Source of the DNA: Pseudomonas mendocina
GTDB lineage: Bacteria; Pseudomonadota; Gammaproteobacteria; Pseudomonadales; Pseudomonadaceae
NCBI RefSeq assembly: GCF_003008615.1
Contig: NZ_CP027657.1
Location: 5,022,001-5,086,000, forward strand
Reading direction: 5' to 3'
DNA: 64,000 nt
Shown here: in pieces, positions 29,273-38,461 of the stretch
Numbering within the stretch: the stretch's first letter is position 1
Layout: every line of letters begins with the position of its first letter
Notes under the pieces: model-generated
What the model was told of the DNA's origin: nothing
The model's input: the letters and a program-made list of their open reading frames with translations, nothing else
Database searches by the model: none
Position numbers and translations under genes: made by a program

Positions 29273-29700
29273 TGCTTACCTCGCCAGGTGCCGCCTGCGT
29301 TCTCGCAATCGAGTCGTACCTGGCGTAGGTCACCCACGTTGTAATAGTGGGTGACGACCTTGGCGTCGTTCGGTATCGCTGGGCGCGCCTGGTCTTCATC
29401 TTCAGCAGTGGAGCGGTAGTTGCTCAGGCTTTCCTGAGTCAGCGCGGCCTCACAGGTACCGATGCTGTCGCTGGAGCAACTGGCGACCTTTTGCTGCTGG
29501 GTGTTGATCATCTCATCGCTTTCGTTGTTGCAGGACCAGTCGATATCGCCCTGCGACATACCGACGAATTCGTAGCACAACTCTTTTTCCACTTCACGAA
29601 TAGCGTCGCTGGACGAGCGACTGCTGACATAGCAGGCATCGGCCAAGGCGTCGGCGGCGGTCATCCAGCCCAGCAGAAAGATAGGAACGGCGGCTTGCAT
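29269..29700 (-). CDS. Small exported Cys-containing protein of unknown function
   Basis: 143 residues. The start was chosen at MQAAVPIFLLGWMTAADALA, a signal peptide with GGAGA upstream; the longer frame start would bury it. The mature part has six cysteines (ACYVSS, LCYEF, WSCNNE, ASCSS, GTCEA, LDCEN), which suggests three disulfides in the periplasm. No domain is recognised. It is the first gene of the operon with DUF3182 and the hydrolase, overlapping the former by 4 bases. Confidence 0.7.
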   Translation of the reverse strand: MQAAVPIFLLGWMTAADALADACYVSSRSSSDAIREVEKELCYEFVGMSQGDIDWSCNNESDEMINTQQQKVASCSSDSIGTCEAALTQESLSNYRSTAEDEDQARPAIPNDAKVVTHYYNVGDLRQVRLDCENAGGTWRGKQ

Positions 29701-29951
29701 GGTGGTCTCTCCATAACGGTGGCCTTCATCGTTTGTGAGCCAGGCCATCGGTACGAAGTTCAGGGTTTTTGATCGGTGGGGCGGCTGCAGAACCAGCGGC
29801 ATTCATGCAGTCACGAGCTGAAAACCGGGCACGCCGCTCCGGCCTCACAGGGCACCGCAAGGGTGTACAAAGGGCAGCTCAAGGCGATGGTGGAACTCGG
29901 TGTGAAGCTCGAATCCATCCGCGAGATTGAGCCGATGCGGTTTCTTGAAAA

Positions 29952-31400
29952 TCAGCGTTTGGCCAGTTGTTCCGCCTGCCAACCTCCGCCCAGTGCCCTG
30001 AATGCCGCAATGGCGGCGCGCGCAGATTCCGTCTGCGCCTGGGCTCTGGCATCCGAAGCTCGCAGCAAGGCTTCGTCGGCGTTGAGCACTTCGATCAGGC
30101 TGGCCGCGCCGCTTTGATAGGCGATGAACGACGACTGTCTGGCACCCGTGAGGGATGTTTCGCCTGCTGCCAGGGTGGTCGCCTGAGCCTCGCGATTGAC
30201 CAGTGCCGAGAAGGCGTTTTCGACATCTTCACTGGCTCTTAGAACCGACTGCCGATAAGCCGCGATCACCTCTGCTTCTTGGCCCTTGGCCTTGTCGATC
30301 TGCGCGTTGATACGGCCGAAGTCGAACAGTCGCCAGCGCAGGCCCAGCACGCCGGCCGATTGCGCGGCGCCGCTGCCGAACAGGTTGCCACTTTGCGTGG
30401 TGGCACTGCCGAGCAGGGCACTGAGCGAGAATTTTGGATAGTACTCGCTGATCGCCATGCCGATACGGGCATTGGCGGCGACCAGGCGACGTTCGGCGGC
30501 TATCAGATCGGGGCGGCGGCGCAGCAGATCAGCTGGCGAGCCGGTGGCCGTCAGTTGCGGCGCGCGTGGGATGGCGCTTGCGCTGGCCAGCTCGGCGCGA
30601 TGGGTGCCGGGCGGGGTGCCGAGCATCACATCCAGCGCATTCATGGCCGCATCCAGGCCCGCCTGCAGCACCGGCACACTGGCCTTGACCTGCGACAGCT
30701 GGCCCTCGGTCTGCTGTACCTGAAATTCGGCGGCAAGCCCCTGCTCGTGCAGCAGGCGTACTTTCTCCAACAGCTCCTGCTGGGTGTCGACCTGCCGCTG
30801 GGCAATCGCCAGCCGCGTCTGCAGGCCACGGATGGTGGTGTAGACATCGGCGGTTTGCGCCGCGACGGCCAGTCGCGTGGCGACGACGCCGGCCTCGGAT
30901 GCCTGATATTCGGCCAGTGCGGCTTCACGGCCTCGGCGCAGGCCACCAAACACATCCAGTTCCCAGCTGGCGTTGAGATTGGCCTCGTAGCTATTACCAT
31001 AGCGGTCATAGCCGGGTGCGGTGTCGAGCACCTGGCCCAGTGGGGTTTCCACCGACTGGTAAGCATGTGCTGCCTGGCCATTGACTGTTGCGGAGGGCAG
31101 CAGAGCCGCATTGGCTACACCCAGGCCGGCCCTTGCCTGAACGACCCGTGCCTGGGCTTGGGCCATGTCGAGGTTCTGCGCGAGCGCCTGACTGACCAGC
31201 GCGCTCAGTTGTGGGTCGCCAAAGCCTTCCCACCAGGCCGCGAAGCTGGCAGTGGTCGTCGCGCTTCGGCTCTCTACTGCGGCCTGGCCAATGTATCGTT
31301 CGGCCAGTGGAGCATCCGGACGCTGGTAGTCCGGGCCAACCGCGCAGCCTGCTGCCAGACTGGTGCTTACCGCGAGAGCAAGAAGACGGAAGGGAGGCAT
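29952..31400 (-). CDS. RND efflux outer membrane factor lipoprotein (NodT/OprM type)
   Basis: 482 residues. The start MPPFRLLALAVSTSLAAGC gives a lipoprotein signal with lipobox LAAGC. AVGPDYQRPDAP is the typical mature start of the family. Two TolC-like repeats follow, rich in Ala/Gln helices (LVSQALAQNLDMAQAQARV near 75 and RRRPDLIAAERRLVAANARI near 300). It forms the outer membrane channel for the adaptor and pump across the regulator gene. A TTGACA-N16-TAATAT promoter faces it and overlaps the TetR operator. Confidence 0.92.
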   Translation of the reverse strand: MPPFRLLALAVSTSLAAGCAVGPDYQRPDAPLAERYIGQAAVESRSATTTASFAAWWEGFGDPQLSALVSQALAQNLDMAQAQARVVQARAGLGVANAALLPSATVNGQAAHAYQSVETPLGQVLDTAPGYDRYGNSYEANLNASWELDVFGGLRRGREAALAEYQASEAGVVATRLAVAAQTADVYTTIRGLQTRLAIAQRQVDTQQELLEKVRLLHEQGLAAEFQVQQTEGQLSQVKASVPVLQAGLDAAMNALDVMLGTPPGTHRAELASASAIPRAPQLTATGSPADLLRRRPDLIAAERRLVAANARIGMAISEYYPKFSLSALLGSATTQSGNLFGSGAAQSAGVLGLRWRLFDFGRINAQIDKAKGQEAEVIAAYRQSVLRASEDVENAFSALVNREAQATTLAAGETSLTGARQSSFIAYQSGAASLIEVLNADEALLRASDARAQAQTESARAAIAAFRALGGGWQAEQLAKR

Positions 31401-31427
31401 GAGGTTTCTCTGAGACCAATTCAAGTT

Positions 31428-31451
31428 GTGACCATATTATAGATTGGTCAC
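31428..31451. promoter_or_regulatory. TetR operator 1 (outer membrane factor / tetR divergent promoters)
   Basis: A perfect palindrome with half-sites GTGACCA and TGGTCAC around 10 bases. The same half-sites with the same spacing recur at 32116-32139. The -10 of the outer membrane factor promoter lies inside it, so binding would block transcription. Confidence 0.8.
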
Positions 31452-31490
31452 TTTCTGTCAATCAGCCCACTACAGGGTTAAGCTGTAGGC

Positions 31491-32105
31491 ATGAACGAAA
31501 ATATGAATACCTCACCCATACGCGGACCGCTGGATCACGAGATTCGCGATCAGATCATCAGCGCTGCAACCGAGCATTTCAGCCATTACGGTTACGAGAA
31601 GACCACCGTCTCGGATCTCGCCAAGGCCATCGGTTTCTCCAAGGCCTATATCTACAAGTTCTTCGAGTCCAAGCAGGCCATCGGTGCGGTGATCTGCACC
31701 AATCGCCTGGCGATGATCATGGAGATTGTCGACGCGGCCATTGCCGGCGCGCCGACGGCGTCTGAAAAACTGAGGTGCCTGTTTCGCTCTATTTCAGAGG
31801 CTGGTAGCGATCTTTTCTTCCATGATCGCAAGCTCTATGACATCGCAGCGGTCGCTTCGCGTGATCAGTGGCCTTCCGCAGTGGCACACCAGGTACGCAT
31901 ACGCGCAATCATTCAGCAGATCCTGCTCGACGGTCGCGCATCTGGCGAGTTCGAGCGCAAGACGCCGTTGGACGAGGCCACCAGGGCGATCTTTCTGATC
32001 ATCCTGCCCTACGTCAATCCTGCTCAGTTGCAATACAACCTGGACACGGCTCCCGAGGCGGCTGTGCACTTGCCGGCACTGATATTACGAAGCTTGGCGC
32101 CTTGA
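31491..32105 (+). CDS. TetR-family repressor of the RND efflux genes
   Basis: 204 residues. The N-terminal helix-turn-helix is clear (KTTVSDLAKAIGFSKAYIYKFFESK, about 40-64). The C-terminal ligand domain resembles the group that regulates efflux (TetR_C_7-like, RDQWPSAVAHQVRIRAII). It sits between two identical palindromes and probably represses itself, the divergent outer membrane factor and the downstream adaptor-pump pair, released by a pump substrate. Confidence 0.9.
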   Translation: MNENMNTSPIRGPLDHEIRDQIISAATEHFSHYGYEKTTVSDLAKAIGFSKAYIYKFFESKQAIGAVICTNRLAMIMEIVDAAIAGAPTASEKLRCLFRSISEAGSDLFFHDRKLYDIAAVASRDQWPSAVAHQVRIRAIIQQILLDGRASGEFERKTPLDEATRAIFLIILPYVNPAQLQYNLDTAPEAAVHLPALILRSLAP

Positions 32106-32115
32106 TAGATTGATT

Positions 32116-32151
32116 GTGACCATTGACAGAGTTGGTCACTAGTCTAAGAAT
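32116..32151 (+). promoter_or_regulatory. Promoter of adaptor-pump operon with TetR operator 2
   Basis: Half-sites GTGACCA (32116-32122) and TGGTCAC (32133-32139) match operator 1 exactly. TTGACA (32123-32128) lies between them, and AAGAAT (32146-32151) follows at 17 bases. The operator covers the -35 box, which fits repression. Confidence 0.8.
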
Positions 32152-32176
32152 GGGGTTCCTGTATTGCTCTTGAGTA

Positions 32177-33292
32177 ATGGAACCCATGCGCCTCAAATCC
32201 GCCACTTTTGCTCTTTGCCTACTGCCTATCCTCCTGGTGGCGTGTGGCGATTCGTCAGTCCATCAAGACCCACGGCTCAAGCCGCCGCTGGTCAGAGCCG
32301 CGGCGGTCGAGCACTCGCTCGAGGTTTCTCGTTCATTCACCGGTGTGGTCGTCGCCCGTACCCAGAGTGACCTTGGCTTCCGCGTGTCGGGCAAGATCCT
32401 CGAGCGCCTGGTCGACACCGGGGAAACGGTCAAACGCGGCCAGCCGCTGATGCGCCTCGACCCCATCGACCTGCAATTGCAGGCGCGTGCGCAACAGGAG
32501 ACCGTTGCTTCCGCCCGAGCGCTGGCCAAGCAGACGGCTGACGACGAGGCGCGTTATCGCGGGCTGGTCGCTGCTGGTGCGGTGTCGGCTTCGGCCTACG
32601 CTCAGATCAAGGCTGCCGCTGACTCCGCCAAGGCTCAGCTCAGCGCGGCCCAGGCTCAGGCTGATGTGGCGCGCAATGCCACGGGCTACGCGGCGTTGCT
32701 GGCCGACGCCGATGGCGTGGTGATGGACACAATGGCCGAGCCAGGCCAGGTGGTCAGCGCTGGGCAACCGGTGGTGCGATTGGCGCGGGCAGGGCAGCGT
32801 GAGGCCATCGTGCACCTCCCCGAAACCCTGCGTCCGGCGCCGGGTTCAATGGCTCAAGCCACGTTGTATGGCAATAGCGGCGCTGCCGTCGCAGCCAAGC
32901 TGCGCTTGCTCTCCGAGGCCGCTGATGCCACCACCCGTACCTTCGAAGCCAGGTATGTGCTTGACGGCGCGCTGGCGAATGCACCACTCGGCTCGACCAT
33001 CACCCTAAATATCGCAGAGGGCAAGAACGCCACGCCAGTGCTGCAAGTCCCCGTCGCCGCGCTTTACGACCCCGGCAATGGCAGCGGCGTGTGGGTGATC
33101 GCTGGCGAGCCGGCGAAAGTCTCCTGGCGCCCCGTTCAAGTGCTGGGCATCGGTGATGACACGGCACGTGTCGCTGGCACGCTCGACGCCGGTGAGCAGG
33201 TGGTGGCCCTCGGTGCTCATCTGCTGCGTGATGGCGAAGAGGTCAGGCTTGCCCAGGCAACTGGCCCGTCGGTCGCCGGGAGTCAGCCATGA
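32177..33292 (+). CDS. RND efflux periplasmic adaptor lipoprotein
   Basis: 371 residues. A lipoprotein signal with lipobox LLVAC ends near residue 23. The barrel-sandwich halves (GFRVSGKILERLVDTGETVKRG and ADADGVVMDTMAEPGQVV) flank a helical hairpin of Ala/Gln-rich repeats. An internal ATG at 32186 could also be the start. It links pump and outer membrane channel. It overlaps the pump gene by 4 bases (ATGA). Confidence 0.92.
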   Translation: MEPMRLKSATFALCLLPILLVACGDSSVHQDPRLKPPLVRAAAVEHSLEVSRSFTGVVVARTQSDLGFRVSGKILERLVDTGETVKRGQPLMRLDPIDLQLQARAQQETVASARALAKQTADDEARYRGLVAAGAVSASAYAQIKAAADSAKAQLSAAQAQADVARNATGYAALLADADGVVMDTMAEPGQVVSAGQPVVRLARAGQREAIVHLPETLRPAPGSMAQATLYGNSGAAVAAKLRLLSEAADATTRTFEARYVLDGALANAPLGSTITLNIAEGKNATPVLQVPVAALYDPGNGSGVWVIAGEPAKVSWRPVQVLGIGDDTARVAGTLDAGEQVVALGAHLLRDGEEVRLAQATGPSVAGSQP

Positions 33293-36200
33293 GCGAGGGG
33301 CGTTTCAATCTTTCCGCCCTTGCCGTGCGTGAGCGCGCCATCACGTTGTTTCTCATCCTGTTGATCGCCGTGGCTGGAACACTGGCGTTCTTCCAGCTTG
33401 GCAGGGCGGAAGACCCACCGTTTACCGTCAAGCAGATGACCATCATCACGGCCTGGCCAGGCGCCACTGCCCAGGAGATGCAGGATCAGGTCGCCGAGCC
33501 GCTGGAAAAGCGCATGCAGGAGCTGCGCTGGTACGACCGCAGTGAAACCTACACCCGTGCAGGGCTGGCATTCACCATGGTGTCGTTGCTCGATAGCACG
33601 CCGCCGTCGCAGGTGCAGGAAGAGTTCTACCAGGCCCGCAAGAAACTGGGCGATGAAGCCAAGACGTTGCCGGCCGGCGTTATCGGGCCAATGATCAACG
33701 ACGAGTTCTCCGATGTGACCTTCGCGGTGTATGCCTTGAAGGCCAAGGGTGAACCGCAGCGCCAACTGGTGCGTGACGCCGAGTCGCTGCGCCAGCGCCT
33801 CTTGCACGTGCCGGGGGTCAAGAAGGTCAACATCATCGGCGAACAGGCCGAGCGCATTTTCGTCTCCTTCTCCCATGACCGGTTGGCAACCCTGGGCGTA
33901 ACGCCGCAGGACATCTTTGCCGCACTCAACAGCCAGAACGCGCTGACGCCTGCCGGTTCGGTGGAAACCAGCGGGCCGCAGGTGGTCATGCGCCTGGATG
34001 GCGCCTTCGACAAGCTGGTGAAGATCCGCGAAACCCCGATTGCCGTGCAAGGTCGCACGCTGAAGCTCTCTGACGTAGCGACGGTGGAACGCGGCTACGA
34101 AGACCCGGCCACCTTTCTGGTGCGCAATGGCGGTGAGCCTGCATTGCTGCTCGGTGTGGTGATGCGCGAGGGCTGGAACGGCCTCGATCTCGGCAGGGCG
34201 CTCGACGCCGAGACGGCGAGCATCAACGAAGAGATGCCGCTGGGCATGACGCTCGATAAAGTCACCGATCAGGCGGTCAACATCACCTCGTCCGTCGATG
34301 AGTTCATGGTCAAGTTCTTCGTCGCCTTGCTGGTGGTCATGCTGGTCTGTTTCATCAGCATGGGCTGGCGCGTTGGCGTCGTGGTCGCCGCTGCCGTACC
34401 TCTGACGCTGGCCATCGTCTTCGTGGTGATGGCCGCCACGGGCAAGAATTTCGACCGAATCACCCTCGGCTCACTGATTCTCGCCCTGGGCCTGTTGGTG
34501 GACGACGCCATCATCGCCATCGAAATGATGGTCGTGAAAATGGAGGAGGGCTACGACCGCTTCAAGGCATCGGCCTATGCCTGGAGCCACACCGCCGCGC
34601 CGATGCTTTCCGGCACCCTGGTCACCGCCATCGGTTTCATGCCCAACGGTTTCGCCCAGTCCACGGCGGGTGAATACACCAGCAACATGTTCTGGATCGT
34701 CGGCATTGCCCTGATCGCTTCATGGGTGGTAGCAGTGGCGTTTACGCCTTACCTGGGCGTGAAGTTGCTGCCCGATATCAAGCAGGTCGAAGGCGGCCAC
34801 GCGGCGATTTACAACACCCGCCACTACAACCGTTTCCGCACGCTGCTGGTGCGGGTCATCGCCCTTAAATGGCTGGTGGCAGGCGCGGTCATCGTCTTGT
34901 TCGTGGTGGCCGTGCTCGGTATGGGGCTGGTGAAGAAACAGTTCTTTCCAACCTCTGATCGACCCGAGGTGCTGGTCGAACTGCAGATGCCTTACGGCAC
35001 TTCCATCGAGCAGACCAACGCCACTGCCATCAAGGTCGAGTCGTGGCTGCGCGAACAGGAAGAAGCCAAGATCGTCACCTCCTACATCGGCCAGGGCCCA
35101 CCGCGCTTCTTCCTGGCCATGGCGCCAGAACTGCCCGATCCGTCGTTCGCCAAGATCGTGGTGCTGACGGACAGCCAGGAGGCCCGCGAAGCCCTAAAGC
35201 TGCGCCTCCGAGAAGCGGCCTCCGAAGGGCTGGCGCCCGAAGCCAAGGTTCGCGTCACGCAACTGGTCTTCGGCCCGTACTCGCCGTACCCGGTGGCCTA
35301 CCGGGTGATGGGGCCGGATCCCATGCAACTGCGTGAAATCGCCTCTCGCGTGCAGGACGTGTTGCAGGCCAGCCCGATGATGCGCACGGTGAATGCCGAC
35401 TGGGGGCCGCTGGCGCCAACGCTGCATTTCTCGCTGGATCAGGATCGCCTGCAAGCCGTTGGCCTGACTTCCAACGCGGTCGCTCAGCAGCTGCAGTTCC
35501 TGCTCAGCGGCGTGCCGATCACATCGGTGCGCGAAGACATTCGCTCGGTGCAAGTGGTTGGTCGTGCTGCGGGGGATATCCGTCTCGATCCGGCGAAGAT
35601 CGAAGGCTTCACGCTGGTCGGTTCGTCTGGTCAGCGCATTCCGCTGTCGCAGATCGGTGAAGTGGGTGTACGCATGGAAGACCCGATCCTGCGCCGTCGC
35701 GACCGTACTCCGACCATTACCGTGCGTGGCGACATCGCCGAAGAGCTGCAGCCGCCCGACGTCTCGGTAGCGCTGTGGAAAGACCTGCAACCGATCATCG
35801 AGACGTTGCCTGCCGGCTACCGCATCGAAATGGCTGGCTCCTTCGAGGAGTCCGGCAAGGCCAGCAAGGCGATTCTGCCGCTGCTGCCGATCATGATTGC
35901 TCTGACACTGCTGATCATCATCCTGCAGGTGCGCTCGATCTCGGCGATGGTGATGGTGTTTCTCACCTCACCGCTGGGCCTGATTGGCGTGGTGCCGGTA
36001 TTGCTGCTGTTCCAGCAGCCGTTCGGCATCAACGCCCTGGTCGGGTTGATCGCACTGTCGGGCATCCTGATGCGCAACACGCTGATCCTGATCGGGCAGA
36101 TCCACCATAACGAAAACGAGGGGCTCGCCCCGTTCAATGCCGTCGTCGAGGCCACGGTACAACGAGCCCGACCGGTATTGCTGACCGCGCTGGCGGCCAT

Positions 36201-36381
36201 CCTCGCCTTCATTCCGCTTACCCATTCGGTGTTCTGGGGCACCTTGGCGTACACCCTGATCGGCGGCACCTTCGTCGGCACCATCATGACCCTGGTGTTC
36301 CTGCCGGCGATGTACTCCATCTGGTTCAAGATCCGCCCCAGCGAGCGCAACGATTGGTCAAACAGCATGGCGAAAGCCTGA
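33289..36381 (+). CDS. RND efflux pump inner-membrane permease (HAE1/AcrB type)
   Basis: 1030 residues, full length. The family shape is visible: a first helix, a large periplasmic loop, a helix block (VMLVCFISMGWRVGVVVAAAVPL), then LALGLLVDDAIIAIEMMVVKMEEG with the two adjacent Asp residues used for proton transfer. A second helix follows, then another loop and the C-terminal helix block with SPLGLIGVVP. It exports drugs or solvents by proton antiport as a trimer. Substrates are unknown. Confidence 0.94.
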   Translation: MSEGRFNLSALAVRERAITLFLILLIAVAGTLAFFQLGRAEDPPFTVKQMTIITAWPGATAQEMQDQVAEPLEKRMQELRWYDRSETYTRAGLAFTMVSLLDSTPPSQVQEEFYQARKKLGDEAKTLPAGVIGPMINDEFSDVTFAVYALKAKGEPQRQLVRDAESLRQRLLHVPGVKKVNIIGEQAERIFVSFSHDRLATLGVTPQDIFAALNSQNALTPAGSVETSGPQVVMRLDGAFDKLVKIRETPIAVQGRTLKLSDVATVERGYEDPATFLVRNGGEPALLLGVVMREGWNGLDLGRALDAETASINEEMPLGMTLDKVTDQAVNITSSVDEFMVKFFVALLVVMLVCFISMGWRVGVVVAAAVPLTLAIVFVVMAATGKNFDRITLGSLILALGLLVDDAIIAIEMMVVKMEEGYDRFKASAYAWSHTAAPMLSGTLVTAIGFMPNGFAQSTAGEYTSNMFWIVGIALIASWVVAVAFTPYLGVKLLPDIKQVEGGHAAIYNTRHYNRFRTLLVRVIALKWLVAGAVIVLFVVAVLGMGLVKKQFFPTSDRPEVLVELQMPYGTSIEQTNATAIKVESWLREQEEAKIVTSYIGQGPPRFFLAMAPELPDPSFAKIVVLTDSQEAREALKLRLREAASEGLAPEAKVRVTQLVFGPYSPYPVAYRVMGPDPMQLREIASRVQDVLQASPMMRTVNADWGPLAPTLHFSLDQDRLQAVGLTSNAVAQQLQFLLSGVPITSVREDIRSVQVVGRAAGDIRLDPAKIEGFTLVGSSGQRIPLSQIGEVGVRMEDPILRRRDRTPTITVRGDIAEELQPPDVSVALWKDLQPIIETLPAGYRIEMAGSFEESGKASKAILPLLPIMIALTLLIIILQVRSISAMVMVFLTSPLGLIGVVPVLLLFQQPFGINALVGLIALSGILMRNTLILIGQIHHNENEGLAPFNAVVEATVQRARPVLLTALAAILAFIPLTHSVFWGTLAYTLIGGTFVGTIMTLVFLPAMYSIWFKIRPSERNDWSNSMAKA

Positions 36382-36445
36382 CGCAACTGCCGGTCAGCGT
36401 TTTCCTGCGGCTCGGGAGAGCGCCGACCGATACAGAGAGGTTCCA

Positions 36446-37738
36446 ATGAGCAACGTTCAACAGCAGAAACGCATCGTGGTAACCGGCACCGGTATCGTCG
36501 GGCCGCTGGGCTGTGGTGTGGATGAAGTATGGCGCCGCCTGCTGGCGGGGCGCTCAGGCATTCGCACGTTGCCAGCGGAAATCACCGAAGGCACCGGCGT
36601 GGCGGTCGGCGGTCAAGTGCCCACGTTCGAATAGGATGCGCTGGCGGGCTACCAGCCCGAACGGATCATCCCGCCGAAAGAGCGCAAGAAGATGGACCGT
36701 TTCATCGAGTTCGCGCTGGTTGCCGCTCACGAAGCGCTGGAGCAGGCGGGTTGGCACCCAAGCAGCGAAGCAGAGCAGGCACGCACCGCAACCATCATCG
36801 CCTCGGGTGTGGGCGGCTTTGGCGCGATGGCCGAGGCGGTGCGCACCACCGACTCACGCGGGCCGCGCAGGCTTTCGCCGTTCACTGCGCCATCGTTCTT
36901 GGCCAATATGGCGGCCGGGCATGTGTCCATCCGCAACGGCTTCAAAGGCCCGCTCGGCGCGCCGGTCACCGCTTGTGCGGCAGGCGTCCAGGCAATTGGC
37001 GACGCAGCTCGCCTGATCAGACGTGGCGAGGCCGACATCGCCATCTGTGGCGGTACGGAAGCGGCGATCGACCGTGTGACCCTGGGCTGCTTCGCGGCCG
37101 CTCGCGCGCTGTCCACCGGCTTCGCCGAGCACCCGCAGCAAGCCTCGCGGCCGTTTGATCGTGACCGCGATGGCTTCGTCATGGCCGAGGGCGCCGGGCT
37201 GCTGGTGATCGAGTCGCTGGAGCATGCCCTTGCACGCGGTGCCACGCCGCTGGCTGAACTGGTGGGTTACGGCACCAGCGCCGATGCCTATCACCTCACC
37301 GCCGGCCCCGAGGATGGCAGCGGTGCTCGTCGCGCCATGCAACAGGCGCTGCAGCAGGCGGGCCTGAGCCCGAACGACGTGCAGCACATCAATGCCCACG
37401 CCACCTCCACTCAGGTTGGCGACAACGGCGAGCTGGCGGCCATTCAGGCGCTGTTCGGCGGGGGTGCAGGCGTGGCGATCAGTTCGACCAAATCCGCCAC
37501 CGGCCACTTGCTCGGCGCTGCCGGCGGCATCGAAGCGATCTTCACCGTGCTGGCGCTGCGCGACCAGATCGTGCCGCCGACGCTGAACCTCCACAAACCG
37601 GCCGATGCCGCGGAAGGGCTCGACCTGGTCGCGCTCAACGCTCGCAAAATGCCGATCACCCATGCGCTCTCCAATGGTTTCGGTTTTGGCGGCGTGAATG
37701 CCAGCGTACTGTTCCGGCGCTGGGACCCCTGGTCATGA
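36446..37738 (+). pseudogene. 3-oxoacyl-ACP synthase II (FabF-like), interrupted by one in-frame TAG
   Basis: The whole 430-codon gene reads in one frame except for a TAG at codon 63 (36632-36634) between FE and DALAGYQPERI. All catalytic residues are intact downstream: C177 in TACAAGVQ, H318 in INAHATST, H354 in ATGHLLGAAG. It could be a fresh nonsense mutation, a sequencing error or a stop read through. A restart at MDRFIEF (36692) would lose the first 82 residues. It lies between the RND pump and a TetR gene whose start overlaps its stop by 4 bases. Confidence 0.85.
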
Positions 37739-38286
37739 GCCAATCCGCACAGAAGGGGCGGCGCCAGCGGGAAATGTTGTTGGCAGCGAGTGAAGTGTTC
37801 ACGGCGTTGGGGTTTGCCCAGGCGAACATGCAAGCCATTGCTGACTCTGCGGGGGTGACCAAGGCCACTCTCTATGCGCACTTTGGCGACAAGGAGCGGC
37901 TCTATCGAGCGGTCATCGACCACTGGCTGAGCGAATTGCCGGAACCAAAACTGCCAGGTCAGGTGCGGGGCGGACTGCGTTCCTGCCTGGAAAGAGTCGC
38001 ACGTGAACTGCAACTGCAAAGTGAACACCCAGCGTTTCATGCGCTCACCCATATAGCGCTGCGCTCCAACCGGATACCCCAGAAACGCTGGCGGCAACGC
38101 TACCGCCCCTATCAGAGCTACCTTGAGGAAAGCCTTTCGCGATCTGCTCGATGCTCTGACCCCGAGCAGGCAGCAGTCCGTTTCCTGCTGCTGGCAGTGG
38201 GTAGCATCGACTGTAGCCATTTGATGGCCGTGAGTGGGCTGCGCCTCTCTGCCGCTGTAGACATGTTCGTCCAGGCGTATGCCTGA
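37735..38286 (+). CDS. TetR-family regulator
   Basis: 183 residues. The DNA-binding helix-turn-helix is MQAIADSAGVTKATLYAHFGDKERLY (about 32-57). The C-terminal domain is unremarkable. It is coupled to the fabF-like gene by an ATGA overlap, so the nonsense codon upstream might reduce its translation. Its target could be that same gene pair. Confidence 0.88.
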   Translation: MSQSAQKGRRQREMLLAASEVFTALGFAQANMQAIADSAGVTKATLYAHFGDKERLYRAVIDHWLSELPEPKLPGQVRGGLRSCLERVARELQLQSEHPAFHALTHIALRSNRIPQKRWRQRYRPYQSYLEESLSRSARCSDPEQAAVRFLLLAVGSIDCSHLMAVSGLRLSAAVDMFVQAYA

Positions 38287-38461
38287 GTCAGGTTTGCGCT
38301 TCGGAAACATCAGGGTTCCTGAAAGCGGCATCACCAAGGCCGCAATTGGCCAGGTTCAGGGTGTTGGATAAGCGAGGATTTCGCGCCGGATAAAGTCTGA
38401 ACTCATCGCAGGCCGTGCTGACTGAATCTGAAAGAGCGAAGCGCTGTCAGGAGAAAGACGC

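Noticed and set aside
29803..29951. Coding-looking plus-strand stretch (GTARVYKGQLKAMVELGV) between the secreted Cys-rich gene and the outer membrane factor
   Set aside because: The residues look protein-like, but there is no good start, the frame runs on into antisense of the outer membrane factor, and I recognise no family. A relic is possible but unproven.
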